DNA of 64,000 nt from Elusimicrobia bacterium GWA2_56_46 (GTDB lineage: Bacteria > Elusimicrobiota > Elusimicrobia > Elusimicrobiales > UBA9959), in the NCBI GenBank assembly GCA_001799575.1, contig MGTT01000020.1, forward strand, positions 1 through 64,000, given 5' to 3'. Within the stretch, counting starts at the first letter, position 1. Every line of letters starts with the position of its first letter. Below are positions 46,308 through 54,321 of this stretch, piece after piece. Under the pieces are notes generated by a model. That model worked only from the letters and a program-made list of their open reading frames with translations. It was not told where the DNA came from and did not search any database. The position numbers and the translations under genes are program-made.

Positions 46308-47177
46308 TCAATAAGGCACGCCGGTTTTCTCCAGCGTCTTTTTAAGCATATCGAAGTCGCTCTCTTTCGCGGGGACGAAGCCCTCTACTTTGCCCGGCAA
46401 TTGGGCCGAGAGCAGCATAGCCTTGGGAAGGTTCAAGAAAGCTTTCCTCACTTTTTCGGCCGTCTCCGGCTTTACGCCCGCTCCCGCCGAGAGCACCCAG
46501 GCCGGATATTTAGGCGTTTCCGCCAGCACGCGAAGCTGTTTGACGTCCACCTGATCTTTCATCACCTCCAGCATACCGTTCCTGACGGTGCCGAAGTCGG
46601 CCAGTTTGTTCAGCACGGAACCGACTACTTTCTCCTGCTTATTGCCGGGCGATTCCGTAAGCTGGCAGTCTTTCCACATGTCTATACCGTTGTCCATGGC
46701 GTAGGCCTGCTGGAAGATGAAGCCCGCGGCCGAGGTCTTTCCGGTTATCCACCCCTTCTTGCCTTTTATGTCGGCGAGACTCTTTATTTTGTCGTTGTCC
46801 GCGCGGATCACAAAAAGGCCGTAGAAATCGTTGCTGCCTTTGGCGGTCATGGCTATGGCGAACGCTTTGTGGCCGGCCTCGCGGTCTTTCGGCTTATAGG
46901 CCGATTGGACATAAATCACCGGATTGGAATAGGCGAAATCCACCGCTCCGTCCTGGCACATTTTGGTGAACTCGTCGAAATCCTTGGCGTACTTCTGGAC
47001 GAATTTCAGACCGGTGGATTTTTCCAGTTGTTTCAGGAGCGGCTGCCACATGGCCGCCATCTTCTCCACCGACACCTGGGGCAGCATGGCGAAAGTGACC
47101 TCCTGCGCCGAAAGACGGCCCGCACAGAGCGACTGATTTGCCGCCAATGCCAACGCTAACGCTATTATTTTTTTCAT
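46308..47177 (-). CDS. PhnD-like periplasmic binding protein
   Basis: A 289-residue exported binding protein (signal peptide IIALALALAANQSLCAG) of the PhnD/phosphonate-phosphite group: VTFAMLPQVSVEKMAAMWQPLLKQLEKSTGLKF, DFAYSNPVIYVQSAY and GWITGKTSAAGFIFQQAYA. Proteins of this group bind phosphonates or phosphite, but many serve as sensors. No phn transport genes are close. It lies 93 nt upstream of the second binding protein, the two probably co-transcribed toward the chemoreceptor. GGGAGG precedes the ATG. Confidence 0.87.
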   Translation of the reverse strand: MKKIIALALALAANQSLCAGRLSAQEVTFAMLPQVSVEKMAAMWQPLLKQLEKSTGLKFVQKYAKDFDEFTKMCQDGAVDFAYSNPVIYVQSAYKPKDREAGHKAFAIAMTAKGSNDFYGLFVIRADNDKIKSLADIKGKKGWITGKTSAAGFIFQQAYAMDNGIDMWKDCQLTESPGNKQEKVVGSVLNKLADFGTVRNGMLEVMKDQVDVKQLRVLAETPKYPAWVLSAGAGVKPETAEKVRKAFLNLPKAMLLSAQLPGKVEGFVPAKESDFDMLKKTLEKTGVPY

Positions 47178-47314
47178 TTACTCAACCTCCCTTATAGATT
47201 ACCCACCGCCGGCCCGCACGCTTATATCCGCGCAACGACCCGGCTACCGCACCGATCCTGGGAACGTGTAGAACGCTTCCCCCGTACATATATATATTAT
47301 TATGTAACAATTAC

Positions 47315-47344
47315 GCCGGGAAATCAATTCATAATTTTCCCGGC
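47315..47344. terminator. hairpin between the GYF-protein gene and the PhnD-like gene
   Basis: GCCGGGAAA/TTTCCCGGC with a 12-nt loop, 18 nt after the GYF-protein stop. No T-run follows, so it is a possible rather than certain terminator. Confidence 0.5.
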
Positions 47345-47361
47345 CCCCTATACCCTGGTGT

Positions 47362-49434
47362 TTAAAACAATTCCTCGTCCGATTCCTGCGCCATTATGTA
47401 CTTTACTTTTTCATTGGCTTCGGGGGTAATGGCCTCGAAACCGGTGGGTTCTTCCTGGGCCGGGCCCGCTGCGGGCCCGTCCGGCAGAGGCAGGAGAGCT
47501 ATGCCGCGGGGCTTGGAGGCTTTTGAAGAATGAGCCCGGCTCCTTTTTGGGGTTTTAGGCGCGGATACGACCTTGACGGCCGCCTTGGACGAAAAATCCA
47601 GCAGGTCGATAGCGTTATTATTGATGCCGCGCACTATGAGGTTTTTAGGGACATCCACCTCGAACTGATAAATGAGAGGATCCTGCTTGGGCCGGAGAAG
47701 CCGGTACTGCACCACAAAGATATCCCCATGCAGGATAGTGGCCGACCACTCCTCGTTGGAACCGCCTGCGGAACCGGACAAAAACGAATTGGCGAACCAG
47801 CCGGCCACGGAGCCGCGGCCGCCGGAAAGTTTGTAGTTTTTCACGATCTCAAGCGCCTTGCGGGTGTTCTCGTTGGGAACGGTTTCAGCGGCGGGCTTGA
47901 CGGGCGTGGCGGCGAACGGCGGAGTTTCGTCCGGCGCGCCCGAACCACCGGGAGCTCCGGCCGCGGGAAGCGCTGACCCGGTTTTGCCGGTCTGGGGGCC
48001 CAGCTGCGTGGAGAAAGAAGCTTTCTTGGACTTACCGCCGCCGTTAAAGTTCATCATGGAAAATTCCGAAACGCTGACGCCTGTCCCAAGGAAAAAATAC
48101 CCAAGCCCGCCGGCCGCAACGGCGGCGAAAACAACCAGGGTGGCGAGGAACGCCGCCTTGCCGCGGCCTTTGTTTTCCGGCGGCGTATTTTTGCCCGCTT
48201 CTTCTTTCCGCTTCTGCGGAGAGCCAGGTATCTGTTCTATCCTCTCTTTGGCAACGGTCTCTCCCCGCGCCGGGAAAGGACTGTACACCGGTTCCGGATT
48301 TAAAGCCGCCACCGGCCGATTTTGCGACGGAGACGGGGAAGCCGGCCGTTGGGAGGCCTGCGCCTCGGCGCTCTGCCAGGCGTTCTGAGGCAGGGGGGCG
48401 GAAGACTGGACGCGGGGCGCGGTATGCGGAACCTGGGGCGCAGGCTGCGGGGTATGGGGCGCAAGATCCGGTATGCGCCCGCTTTCCGAAAGCCGCTTTG
48501 GCGGCACGGTGAAATCATGATCCGCCCCGCCATCCGCCTGCTCCGCCTTGGCGGTACTTTCGGATCCGGAAAGAGGCTGGGCTGTTCCAAACGTCCGGTC
48601 AGTCTCAAGCGCGGGCTTCGGAAGCGCTTCGGGCGCGGGTTCGGCCGGAAACAAAACGGGCCGCTCATCTTTTGCTCCGGCGCTCTCACCCGGGGTTTCC
48701 GGGGGCCGCGGTTCCATGGAAGCCTTGTCGGGAGAGGCGTTACCGCCGGCGGGCAAGGAGGCCGCCGGGCCGCGGCCCAGGCTTTTGAACTTACGGCTGG
48801 CAAGGGCGCCTCCCTCTCCTTTTTGCTCTTCGGCGGCCGCGGGCCGTAACTGTTCAGGGAGCATCTCATGCTCCCGCGATCCCTTCAGTTTTTCCTCCAG
48901 TTCCGAGATGCGCTCCCTGTTTTTCAGCTCTTCGGCTTCCTTGGCCCGGATCTTTTCAAGGAGCAGATTTTTCTCCCACCGCGCGGCCTCCAGTTCCTCC
49001 TGGATCTTGGAAAGCCGGAGATCAAAACGATCCAGCGTCTCATAGTCCGGCGCGGTTATGGTTTCAACCGGGATCTCGGACTCTTTGCCAGCGCCCAGAA
49101 TATTGTCAATGGTATTCAGCAGATTCTCATACCCGCAGGGCTGGTCGTTCCGCGCCCCGTAAAAGGAAGCGGAGGAATCTGAAGAAAAACCGGTCTCCAG
49201 TTCATATATGCCCCCCAGGCCTCCGGACCGGGCGGAGATCACGCCCCCGACTCCTACGCTCAGGGCCTCGGAGATCTCCGCGACCCGCTCGGCCGCCTGC
49301 CAGTCTCCGGGGCTGTCCCCCGTGGAAGTCTCAGGGCATACAAGACTTCCCTGGCTGAAAGCCGGCATACACAGAAGTTCGGCGGGCGCGTAAGGGCCCA
49401 GGATATTGCCTTCAGAGTAGAACCAGTATTTCAT
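47362..49434 (-). CDS. GYF_2-domain membrane protein with coiled coil and Pro-rich linker
   Basis: A 690-residue protein not known to me by function. It has an N-terminal GYF_2-type domain (KYWFYSEGNILGPYAPAELLCMPAF, to about residue 60), a coiled coil (about 130-190), a long Pro/Ala-rich disordered linker (about 200-410), one membrane segment (KAAFLATLVVFAAVAAGGLGYFFLG, about 425-450) and a C-terminal folded part that includes WFANSFLSGSAGGSNEEWSATILHGDIFVVQYRL. The GYF domain would be cytoplasmic and bind Pro-rich peptides, while the C-terminal domain would be outside. It is transcribed alone between gltX and the binding proteins. Confidence 0.75.
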   Translation of the reverse strand: MKYWFYSEGNILGPYAPAELLCMPAFSQGSLVCPETSTGDSPGDWQAAERVAEISEALSVGVGGVISARSGGLGGIYELETGFSSDSSASFYGARNDQPCGYENLLNTIDNILGAGKESEIPVETITAPDYETLDRFDLRLSKIQEELEAARWEKNLLLEKIRAKEAEELKNRERISELEEKLKGSREHEMLPEQLRPAAAEEQKGEGGALASRKFKSLGRGPAASLPAGGNASPDKASMEPRPPETPGESAGAKDERPVLFPAEPAPEALPKPALETDRTFGTAQPLSGSESTAKAEQADGGADHDFTVPPKRLSESGRIPDLAPHTPQPAPQVPHTAPRVQSSAPLPQNAWQSAEAQASQRPASPSPSQNRPVAALNPEPVYSPFPARGETVAKERIEQIPGSPQKRKEEAGKNTPPENKGRGKAAFLATLVVFAAVAAGGLGYFFLGTGVSVSEFSMMNFNGGGKSKKASFSTQLGPQTGKTGSALPAAGAPGGSGAPDETPPFAATPVKPAAETVPNENTRKALEIVKNYKLSGGRGSVAGWFANSFLSGSAGGSNEEWSATILHGDIFVVQYRLLRPKQDPLIYQFEVDVPKNLIVRGINNNAIDLLDFSSKAAVKVVSAPKTPKRSRAHSSKASKPRGIALLPLPDGPAAGPAQEEPTGFEAITPEANEKVKYIMAQESDEELF

Positions 49435-49558
49435 AAGCGCAAAAGCCGCTAAGTAAGGAAACTCCTTACCCTTATTCTACAAACAGCATATAGAGGATTT
49501 TGTACAAAGATATGGCTAAATTGTTACAGGCGGAACGGATGAGGTGCCCTCAATCCGC

Positions 49559-51013
49559 TTAAATGAGCGTAGCGGCGTGGGCCAGCCGCTTCAGGCTCTC
49601 TTCCCGGCCAAGATACTCGATCATCCTGAACAGGGTGGGGCCTTCGGTGCGGCCGGAGACAGCCACCCTCACCGGGTGGAAAACGGCGCCGGCTTTGAAA
49701 CCGCCGGCTTTGGCAAAAGCGCGTGTGGCGGCTTCTATCTCCGCTTCCTTAAATACGTTCAAAGACGCGTAAGCGCCTTTCACGCCCTCCAGTATTTTCC
49801 CGGCATCGGGGGTTTTAAGCGTTTTCTCCACGGCTTTAGGGTCGTATTCCACTTCCGTGAAGAAAAATTTTATCAGACCCGGGATCTCGCTCAGGAGTTT
49901 ATACTTTTCCTGCTCCAGCGCCACGATATCCGCCAGCGGGGCCCGGCCTTTCTCCACCGGCAGGCCGGCTTCTTTTATATACGGCAGGGCCAGTTCCAGA
50001 AGCGCCTCTTTGGAGTAACCGCGGATATATTCCCCGTTCATCCAGTTCAGCTTTACGGGATCGAAAATAGCGGGGCTCTTCTGGCAGCCTTTGAGGTCGA
50101 ACTTTTCCTCCAGTTCCCCCTCTTTGAAGATCTGCTGGCTGTCCACGGTGGACCAGCCCAGGAGCGCCAGGTAGTTGCGCATGGTCTGGGGCAGATAGCC
50201 CTGGTTCCGGTATTCGCCCACGCTGGTGGCGCCGTGCCGTTTGGAGAGGCGGGTGCCGTCGGGCCCGAGGATCATGGAGAGGTGGGCCAGCTCCGGGATC
50301 TTCCACCCGAGCGCCGTATAAAGATTTATCTGCAGCGGGGTGTTGGAAATATGATCGTCGCCCCTGATAACGTGGGTTATCTCCATCAGGTGGTCGTCTA
50401 TTACACAGGCGAAGTTATAAGTCGGGTAGCCCGACGCCTTTATCATGATGAAATCGTAAAGCAGTTTGTTCTCGAACTTCACGTCTTTGTGGATGAGGTC
50501 GTTCCAGGCGGTAACGCCGTCGTCCGGCATCCTGAAGCGTATGACGGGCTTGCGGCCCTGAGCCTCGAATTCTTTCTTCCGCGCGGCCGTCAGGTTCCGG
50601 CAGAGGCCCTCGTATTTAGGCGGACGTTTTTCAAGCTGGGCCTTCTTGCGCATCTCGTCCAGCTCGGCCGGGGTGCAGTAGCACTCATAAGCTTTACCGC
50701 TTTTAAGCAGTTCTTCGGAATATTTTTTATAAACGCCCGCGGCTTCGCGCGCGCTCTGCACGTAGGGCCCGAAAGGGCCTTTCTCCGAGCCGTCCGGCAT
50801 GGCGCCCTCGTCCCAGTTCAGGCCGAGCCATTTCATGCTCTCGAAAATAGATTTTACGGATTCGCCCGTGGACCGGAGTTCGTCGGTGTCTTCTATCCTG
50901 AGGATAAAAGTGCCGCCGTATTTTTTGGCGAAGAGGTAGTTAAAAAGCGCCGTCCGTGCGCCGCCGATATGGAGGTGCCCGGTGGGCGAGGGTGCGAACC
51001 TTACTCTGTTCAT
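49559..51013 (-). CDS. gltX: glutamyl-tRNA synthetase
   Basis: Charges tRNA-Glu (possibly also tRNA-Gln). The 484 residues contain class I motifs RFAPSPTGHLHIGGARTALFNYLFA and GTRLSKRHGATSV, with LRIEDTD between. A CYC...EAC-type zinc knuckle is only partly visible (YECYCTPAELDEM). The start lies 13 nt after the PfkB kinase on the same strand. I cannot tell the discriminating or non-discriminating form by eye. Confidence 0.97.
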   Translation of the reverse strand: MNRVRFAPSPTGHLHIGGARTALFNYLFAKKYGGTFILRIEDTDELRSTGESVKSIFESMKWLGLNWDEGAMPDGSEKGPFGPYVQSAREAAGVYKKYSEELLKSGKAYECYCTPAELDEMRKKAQLEKRPPKYEGLCRNLTAARKKEFEAQGRKPVIRFRMPDDGVTAWNDLIHKDVKFENKLLYDFIMIKASGYPTYNFACVIDDHLMEITHVIRGDDHISNTPLQINLYTALGWKIPELAHLSMILGPDGTRLSKRHGATSVGEYRNQGYLPQTMRNYLALLGWSTVDSQQIFKEGELEEKFDLKGCQKSPAIFDPVKLNWMNGEYIRGYSKEALLELALPYIKEAGLPVEKGRAPLADIVALEQEKYKLLSEIPGLIKFFFTEVEYDPKAVEKTLKTPDAGKILEGVKGAYASLNVFKEAEIEAATRAFAKAGGFKAGAVFHPVRVAVSGRTEGPTLFRMIEYLGREESLKRLAHAATLI

Positions 51014-51026
51014 GGGACTATATCCT

Positions 51027-51938
51027 TTAGACGATCGACAGGGATTTGACGTATTTTTTATAGCGGTCGTGCATATCGGGTTTGCTGAGCCTGCCCACCC
51101 TTTTTACGCTGAAATCTTCCACGCTGAAAGAAGACATCACCGTGCCATAGGACATTGCGCGTTTCAGAACATTGATATTCCGCCAGTCCGGGGACGCGGC
51201 CAGATAACCCATGAACCCCCCGGCAAAAGTATCTCCCGCGCCGGTCGGATCCACGACCTTCTCTATCGGATGGGCGGGCATGGCGAGGACTTCGCCGCCA
51301 TAGAACAGCATGGAACCGCTGTCCCCTCTTTTGATCACTATCGCCTGAGGCCCCATCCCGGTCAGGATCCTGGCGGCCTTTATAAGGTTATGCTCTTTCG
51401 TCAGCTGGCGGGCTTCCTCCTCGTTCACAAAAAGAAGGTTGACCCTGGATAAAAGCCTTATAAGGGATTTTCTCTTCAGGGAGATCCAGTAATTCATGGT
51501 ATCGCAGGCCACGAGCCGCGGCTTTCCCATCTGCTTGAGCACTTCCCATTGGAGATCCGGGTCGATATTGGCCAGGAACAGAACCCCGCATTCGGTGTGG
51601 TCGCAGTTGAGTTTGGGTTTAAAATGCTCGAAAACGTTAAGGTGCGTGGCGATGGTGGTGGCGTTCTTAAAATCCCGGTCGTACCGGCCTTTCCAGTGGA
51701 AAGTCTTTCCGGGCAGTATTTCCATGCCCTCCAGGCAGATGTTGCGGCGCTTGAGGAAGCGGCGGAAAGAGCCGGGGAAGTCCTCGCCCACCACGCCCAC
51801 CATCCTTACCGGGGCGAACTGCGAAGCGGACATGGAAAAATGCACCGCCGAGCCTCCGAGACCCCTGTTCGTCCGCCCGTGAATGGTCTCCACGGAATCC
51901 AGCGCCACCGAACCGACGACCAGAATCGTATTTTTCAT
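51027..51938 (-). CDS. PfkB-family carbohydrate or nucleoside kinase
   Basis: A ribokinase-fold kinase of 303 residues. The two PfkB signatures are present: an N-terminal GGSAVHFSMSASQFAPVRMVGVVGEDFPG and the C-terminal DPTGAGDTFAGGFMGYLA with the catalytic Asp. Substrate is unknown; a sugar, sugar phosphate or nucleoside is possible. It precedes gltX by 13 nt on the same strand, and the terminator at 52022-52055 isolates it from the upstream operon. Confidence 0.9.
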   Translation of the reverse strand: MKNTILVVGSVALDSVETIHGRTNRGLGGSAVHFSMSASQFAPVRMVGVVGEDFPGSFRRFLKRRNICLEGMEILPGKTFHWKGRYDRDFKNATTIATHLNVFEHFKPKLNCDHTECGVLFLANIDPDLQWEVLKQMGKPRLVACDTMNYWISLKRKSLIRLLSRVNLLFVNEEEARQLTKEHNLIKAARILTGMGPQAIVIKRGDSGSMLFYGGEVLAMPAHPIEKVVDPTGAGDTFAGGFMGYLAASPDWRNINVLKRAMSYGTVMSSFSVEDFSVKRVGRLSKPDMHDRYKKYVKSLSIV

Positions 51939-52021
51939 AAATTATATTTTTATCCTTTTTAACAAAAGAAACCGCGGGTCAACCCTGACTATAATACCAA
52001 AAATAAAAAGAACTCGGAAAG

Positions 52022-52055
52022 AAAAAAGGGCCCTCCGGCGGCGGAAGGCCCTTTT
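52022..52055 (-). terminator. strong intrinsic terminator of the sigma-factor operon
   Basis: AAAAGGGCC pairs with GGCCCTTTT, extended inward by a mostly paired CTCCG/CGGAA block, with six T on the minus strand and four on the plus strand. It lies 16 nt after the polymer-forming protein gene. Confidence 0.9.
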
Positions 52056-52070
52056 ATCGTCAAACCTGTT

Positions 52071-53189
52071 TTATTGGACAGGCGGCGCGGGCGACGGCTG
52101 GACAGGGGGCCGCGCAGTGGGCGCATGGCTCCGGCTGCCCATCCTGGTCATCCACACGGCGCCCAGTCCCATCATCGTCCCGGAAAAGAGCAGCAGGAAC
52201 CCGATAAGCGAAAGAATTCCGCCGACGAAGGGAATAAGCTTGCCGAAGAACAACAGCCCGGCCATAAGGGCATAGCCCGCGGCCACTTTGCCCGGCAGAC
52301 CGGAAGGGCCGGTCTTTTTTATGCCCTCAAAGAACCTGCCCTGCAGCACTACGCTGAACGCGCTGAGCCCCAGCACGCAGGCGGCCCCGTAAAGAATAAG
52401 CGCGAACGGAACCAGCGGTATCCCCAGAATGGAAACGACCATCATAAGCAGGCCCGGGAAAAAAACCACCACCATCAAAGCGCCCGCGCCGCACGCCCGC
52501 CACATCTCGCCGGAAATGACGGCCGCCGCGTTCTCCACGTTTTTTGGGAAGAAGACGGCGGGCAGCAGCAGAAGTATCGCGCCTGTGGCCAGTATGGAAA
52601 AGAAAACCAGCAGCCCGAGGCCTATAAGCCCGCCTATAAGCCAGGGCGCCGCGCCTCTCTCCTGATCGCCGTCATAGCGCGCCATCCTGAGGACGCGCGG
52701 CAGCACCGTACGCACCATGCGCATATCGAAATTATTGACTTCCCCTCTGTGCACGGTCTTTTCACCTTTAACCACCAGGCCGCCAAGCGCCGAGATATCG
52801 CCGTCAACCTCCCCCGCGCCGGAAAGTTCGACGCCTCCACCCACACTGGAAACATCTCCCCCGACTTTGCCGCTTATCGCGACCGGGCCGCCCACACTGG
52901 CGACATCGCCCTCTACCCGGCCCGGGATATAGACCGAGCCGCCGATAGACACAAGATCCCCGGTAACCTCGCCATTGACCGTGACCGAAGCGCCGCCAAC
53001 GGAAACCGCGGCTCCATTAAGCACCCCGTTAACAGTGATGGATTTATCTGTGGCCACATCGCCGCTCATAGTCTGACCTTTTTCTATCACCACGTCCTCA
53101 TGACGTAGGTCTCCGCGCCGCGCGTGCGCCGCCGAACCGAAACAACCCAGGGCCGCCGCAAACAACACGTACTTGCTTATACTTTTCAT
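52071..53189 (-). CDS. exported polymer-forming (bactofilin-like) membrane protein
   Basis: A 372-residue protein: signal peptide (YVLFAAALGCFGSAAHA), a parallel beta-helix of short Gly/Val repeats (VSVGGASVTVNGEVTGDLVSIGGSVYIPGRVEGDVASVGG), then four or so membrane segments and a Pro-rich tail. The repeat is that of polymer-forming cytoskeletal/bactofilin-type proteins, but the export signal places it in the periplasm. ATG 53189 with GGAGG is chosen over the track's earlier start. It overlaps the anti-sigma-like gene by four bases and is the probable end product of the sigma operon. Confidence 0.8.
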   Translation of the reverse strand: MKSISKYVLFAAALGCFGSAAHARRGDLRHEDVVIEKGQTMSGDVATDKSITVNGVLNGAAVSVGGASVTVNGEVTGDLVSIGGSVYIPGRVEGDVASVGGPVAISGKVGGDVSSVGGGVELSGAGEVDGDISALGGLVVKGEKTVHRGEVNNFDMRMVRTVLPRVLRMARYDGDQERGAAPWLIGGLIGLGLLVFFSILATGAILLLLPAVFFPKNVENAAAVISGEMWRACGAGALMVVVFFPGLLMMVVSILGIPLVPFALILYGAACVLGLSAFSVVLQGRFFEGIKKTGPSGLPGKVAAGYALMAGLLFFGKLIPFVGGILSLIGFLLLFSGTMMGLGAVWMTRMGSRSHAPTARPPVQPSPAPPVQ

Positions 53190-53656
53190 TTTTCCTCCAG
53201 TTGAACGACTACGCGGCCGCTCTTTGAAAGCGCCGCTATCGCCGCGGAACAAAGCAGCGCCGCCGCCGCCGTTTCATGCCAGGCCGGCAGGTCGGCCGCC
53301 GCCGCGGACAGAAGTCCGGACGCGAACTTCAGCGCCGCCGCCGCTTTTACCACGACCAGCGCCGCGCGGGCCGCCAGCAGGTTAAGCGCCTGCGAGAAAC
53401 CGCCCGGCTGTATGAACAGGGCCGCTATATCCGCCAGATTCACATAAACCAGTCTGGCCGAAACGAACAAAAGCGCGGCCCCCCAGACCACGACTATCAA
53501 ACCCGACGCCGTCAGGACACGCTCCTGCCAGGGCAACGGCGTCTCAACCGCCGCGATCTCCGCCATTACCCTGGCGGCGAATCCGGCCGGCGACTTACTA
53601 TAAGGAATGGCCGCTATAGCGCGGGCTATAAGCCTGTCTGTATTGCCGGTATCCAT
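53186..53656 (-). CDS. membrane protein, candidate anti-sigma factor
   Basis: A 156-residue protein with a short cytoplasmic N terminus (MDTGNTDRLIARAIAAIPYSKSP...FAARVMAEI) and two or three membrane segments (about 48-70, 88-106, 128-145). Position right after an ECF sigma gene suggests an anti-sigma factor, and the F-x-x-x-V-M stretch before the first membrane segment is a common feature of such small membrane proteins. The zinc HxxxCxxC motif of ZAS anti-sigma factors is absent. It overlaps the polymer-forming protein gene by four bases. Confidence 0.6.
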   Translation of the reverse strand: MDTGNTDRLIARAIAAIPYSKSPAGFAARVMAEIAAVETPLPWQERVLTASGLIVVVWGAALLFVSARLVYVNLADIAALFIQPGGFSQALNLLAARAALVVVKAAAALKFASGLLSAAAADLPAWHETAAAALLCSAAIAALSKSGRVVVQLEEK

Positions 53657-53670
53657 ATTCTCAGTCCTCT

Positions 53671-54294
53671 CTAGTTAATACGCCCAAATCCCCCAAACGG
53701 TTGCACCATCATTCGGAAAACCAGGAAAACCCCTCTATATCCACAACATCCCTCATCCCTCATCCCTCTCTTCACAAGTTCCCTTCCGCGGAACAGCCTG
53801 GCCTTTACCGTGCCTTCCGGCGCGCCGATCACGCGCGCTATTTCTGCCGGCCCCATATCTTCGCGGTAAGCCAGCAGCAGCGCTTCGCTGTATAAAGGCG
53901 GCAGCGAACCGAGAATGGCCTCTATACGGGCGGTGTCTATGGAATCGGCGACGCTGTCCTCTACGCTCCGCGCGGGATCCGGCAGCTCGTGGAAATCTTC
54001 TTCGTCCATGGAAACGGTCTTATTGCCGGCGCGCAGAACGTCCATGCAGACGTTATGGGCGATACGGAACAGCCAGGAAGAAAAAGGATAAACCGGATTA
54101 TAAGAAGAAAGGCCGCGAAAAGCTTTTACGAAAGCCTCCTGCGCCGCGTCCTCCGCCGTATGCGGATCTTTCAGGAGGCGCAGGGCAAAACTATAGATCC
54201 TGTCCTGATAAATTTCCAGAATGCCCGCAAAAGCGGAATTATCCCCCCCAAGGCAGCGGCGGACCAGTTCTATGTCGGTTTCACCCATTATCAT
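53671..54294 (-). CDS. ECF-type RNA polymerase sigma factor
   Basis: A 207-residue sigma factor: region 2 (YSFALRLLKDPHTAEDAAQEAFVKAFRGLSSYNPVYPFSSWLFRIAHNVCMDVLR) and region 4 (LGSLPPLYSEALLLAYREDMGPAEIARVIGAPEGTVKARLFRGRELVKRG) are complete. The C terminus carries a 21-nt in-frame heptamer array (MRDEG...) and an unusual tail of about 30 residues. Start 54288 (MGETDIELV) is equally likely. With the next two genes it forms an operon that likely answers envelope stress; the trigger is unknown. Confidence 0.93.
   Translation of the reverse strand: MIMGETDIELVRRCLGGDNSAFAGILEIYQDRIYSFALRLLKDPHTAEDAAQEAFVKAFRGLSSYNPVYPFSSWLFRIAHNVCMDVLRAGNKTVSMDEEDFHELPDPARSVEDSVADSIDTARIEAILGSLPPLYSEALLLAYREDMGPAEIARVIGAPEGTVKARLFRGRELVKRGMRDEGCCGYRGVFLVFRMMVQPFGGFGRIN
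53748..53768 (-). repeat. in-frame 7-bp repeats in the sigma-factor gene
   Basis: Three ATCCCTC units (GAGGGAT on the coding strand), 21 nt, so the frame is kept. The same unit type, GGGATGA, stands five times at 39088-39122. Confidence 0.85.
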
Positions 54295-54321
54295 TAATAC
54301 GCGTCAACCCCGGTTTCGGTT

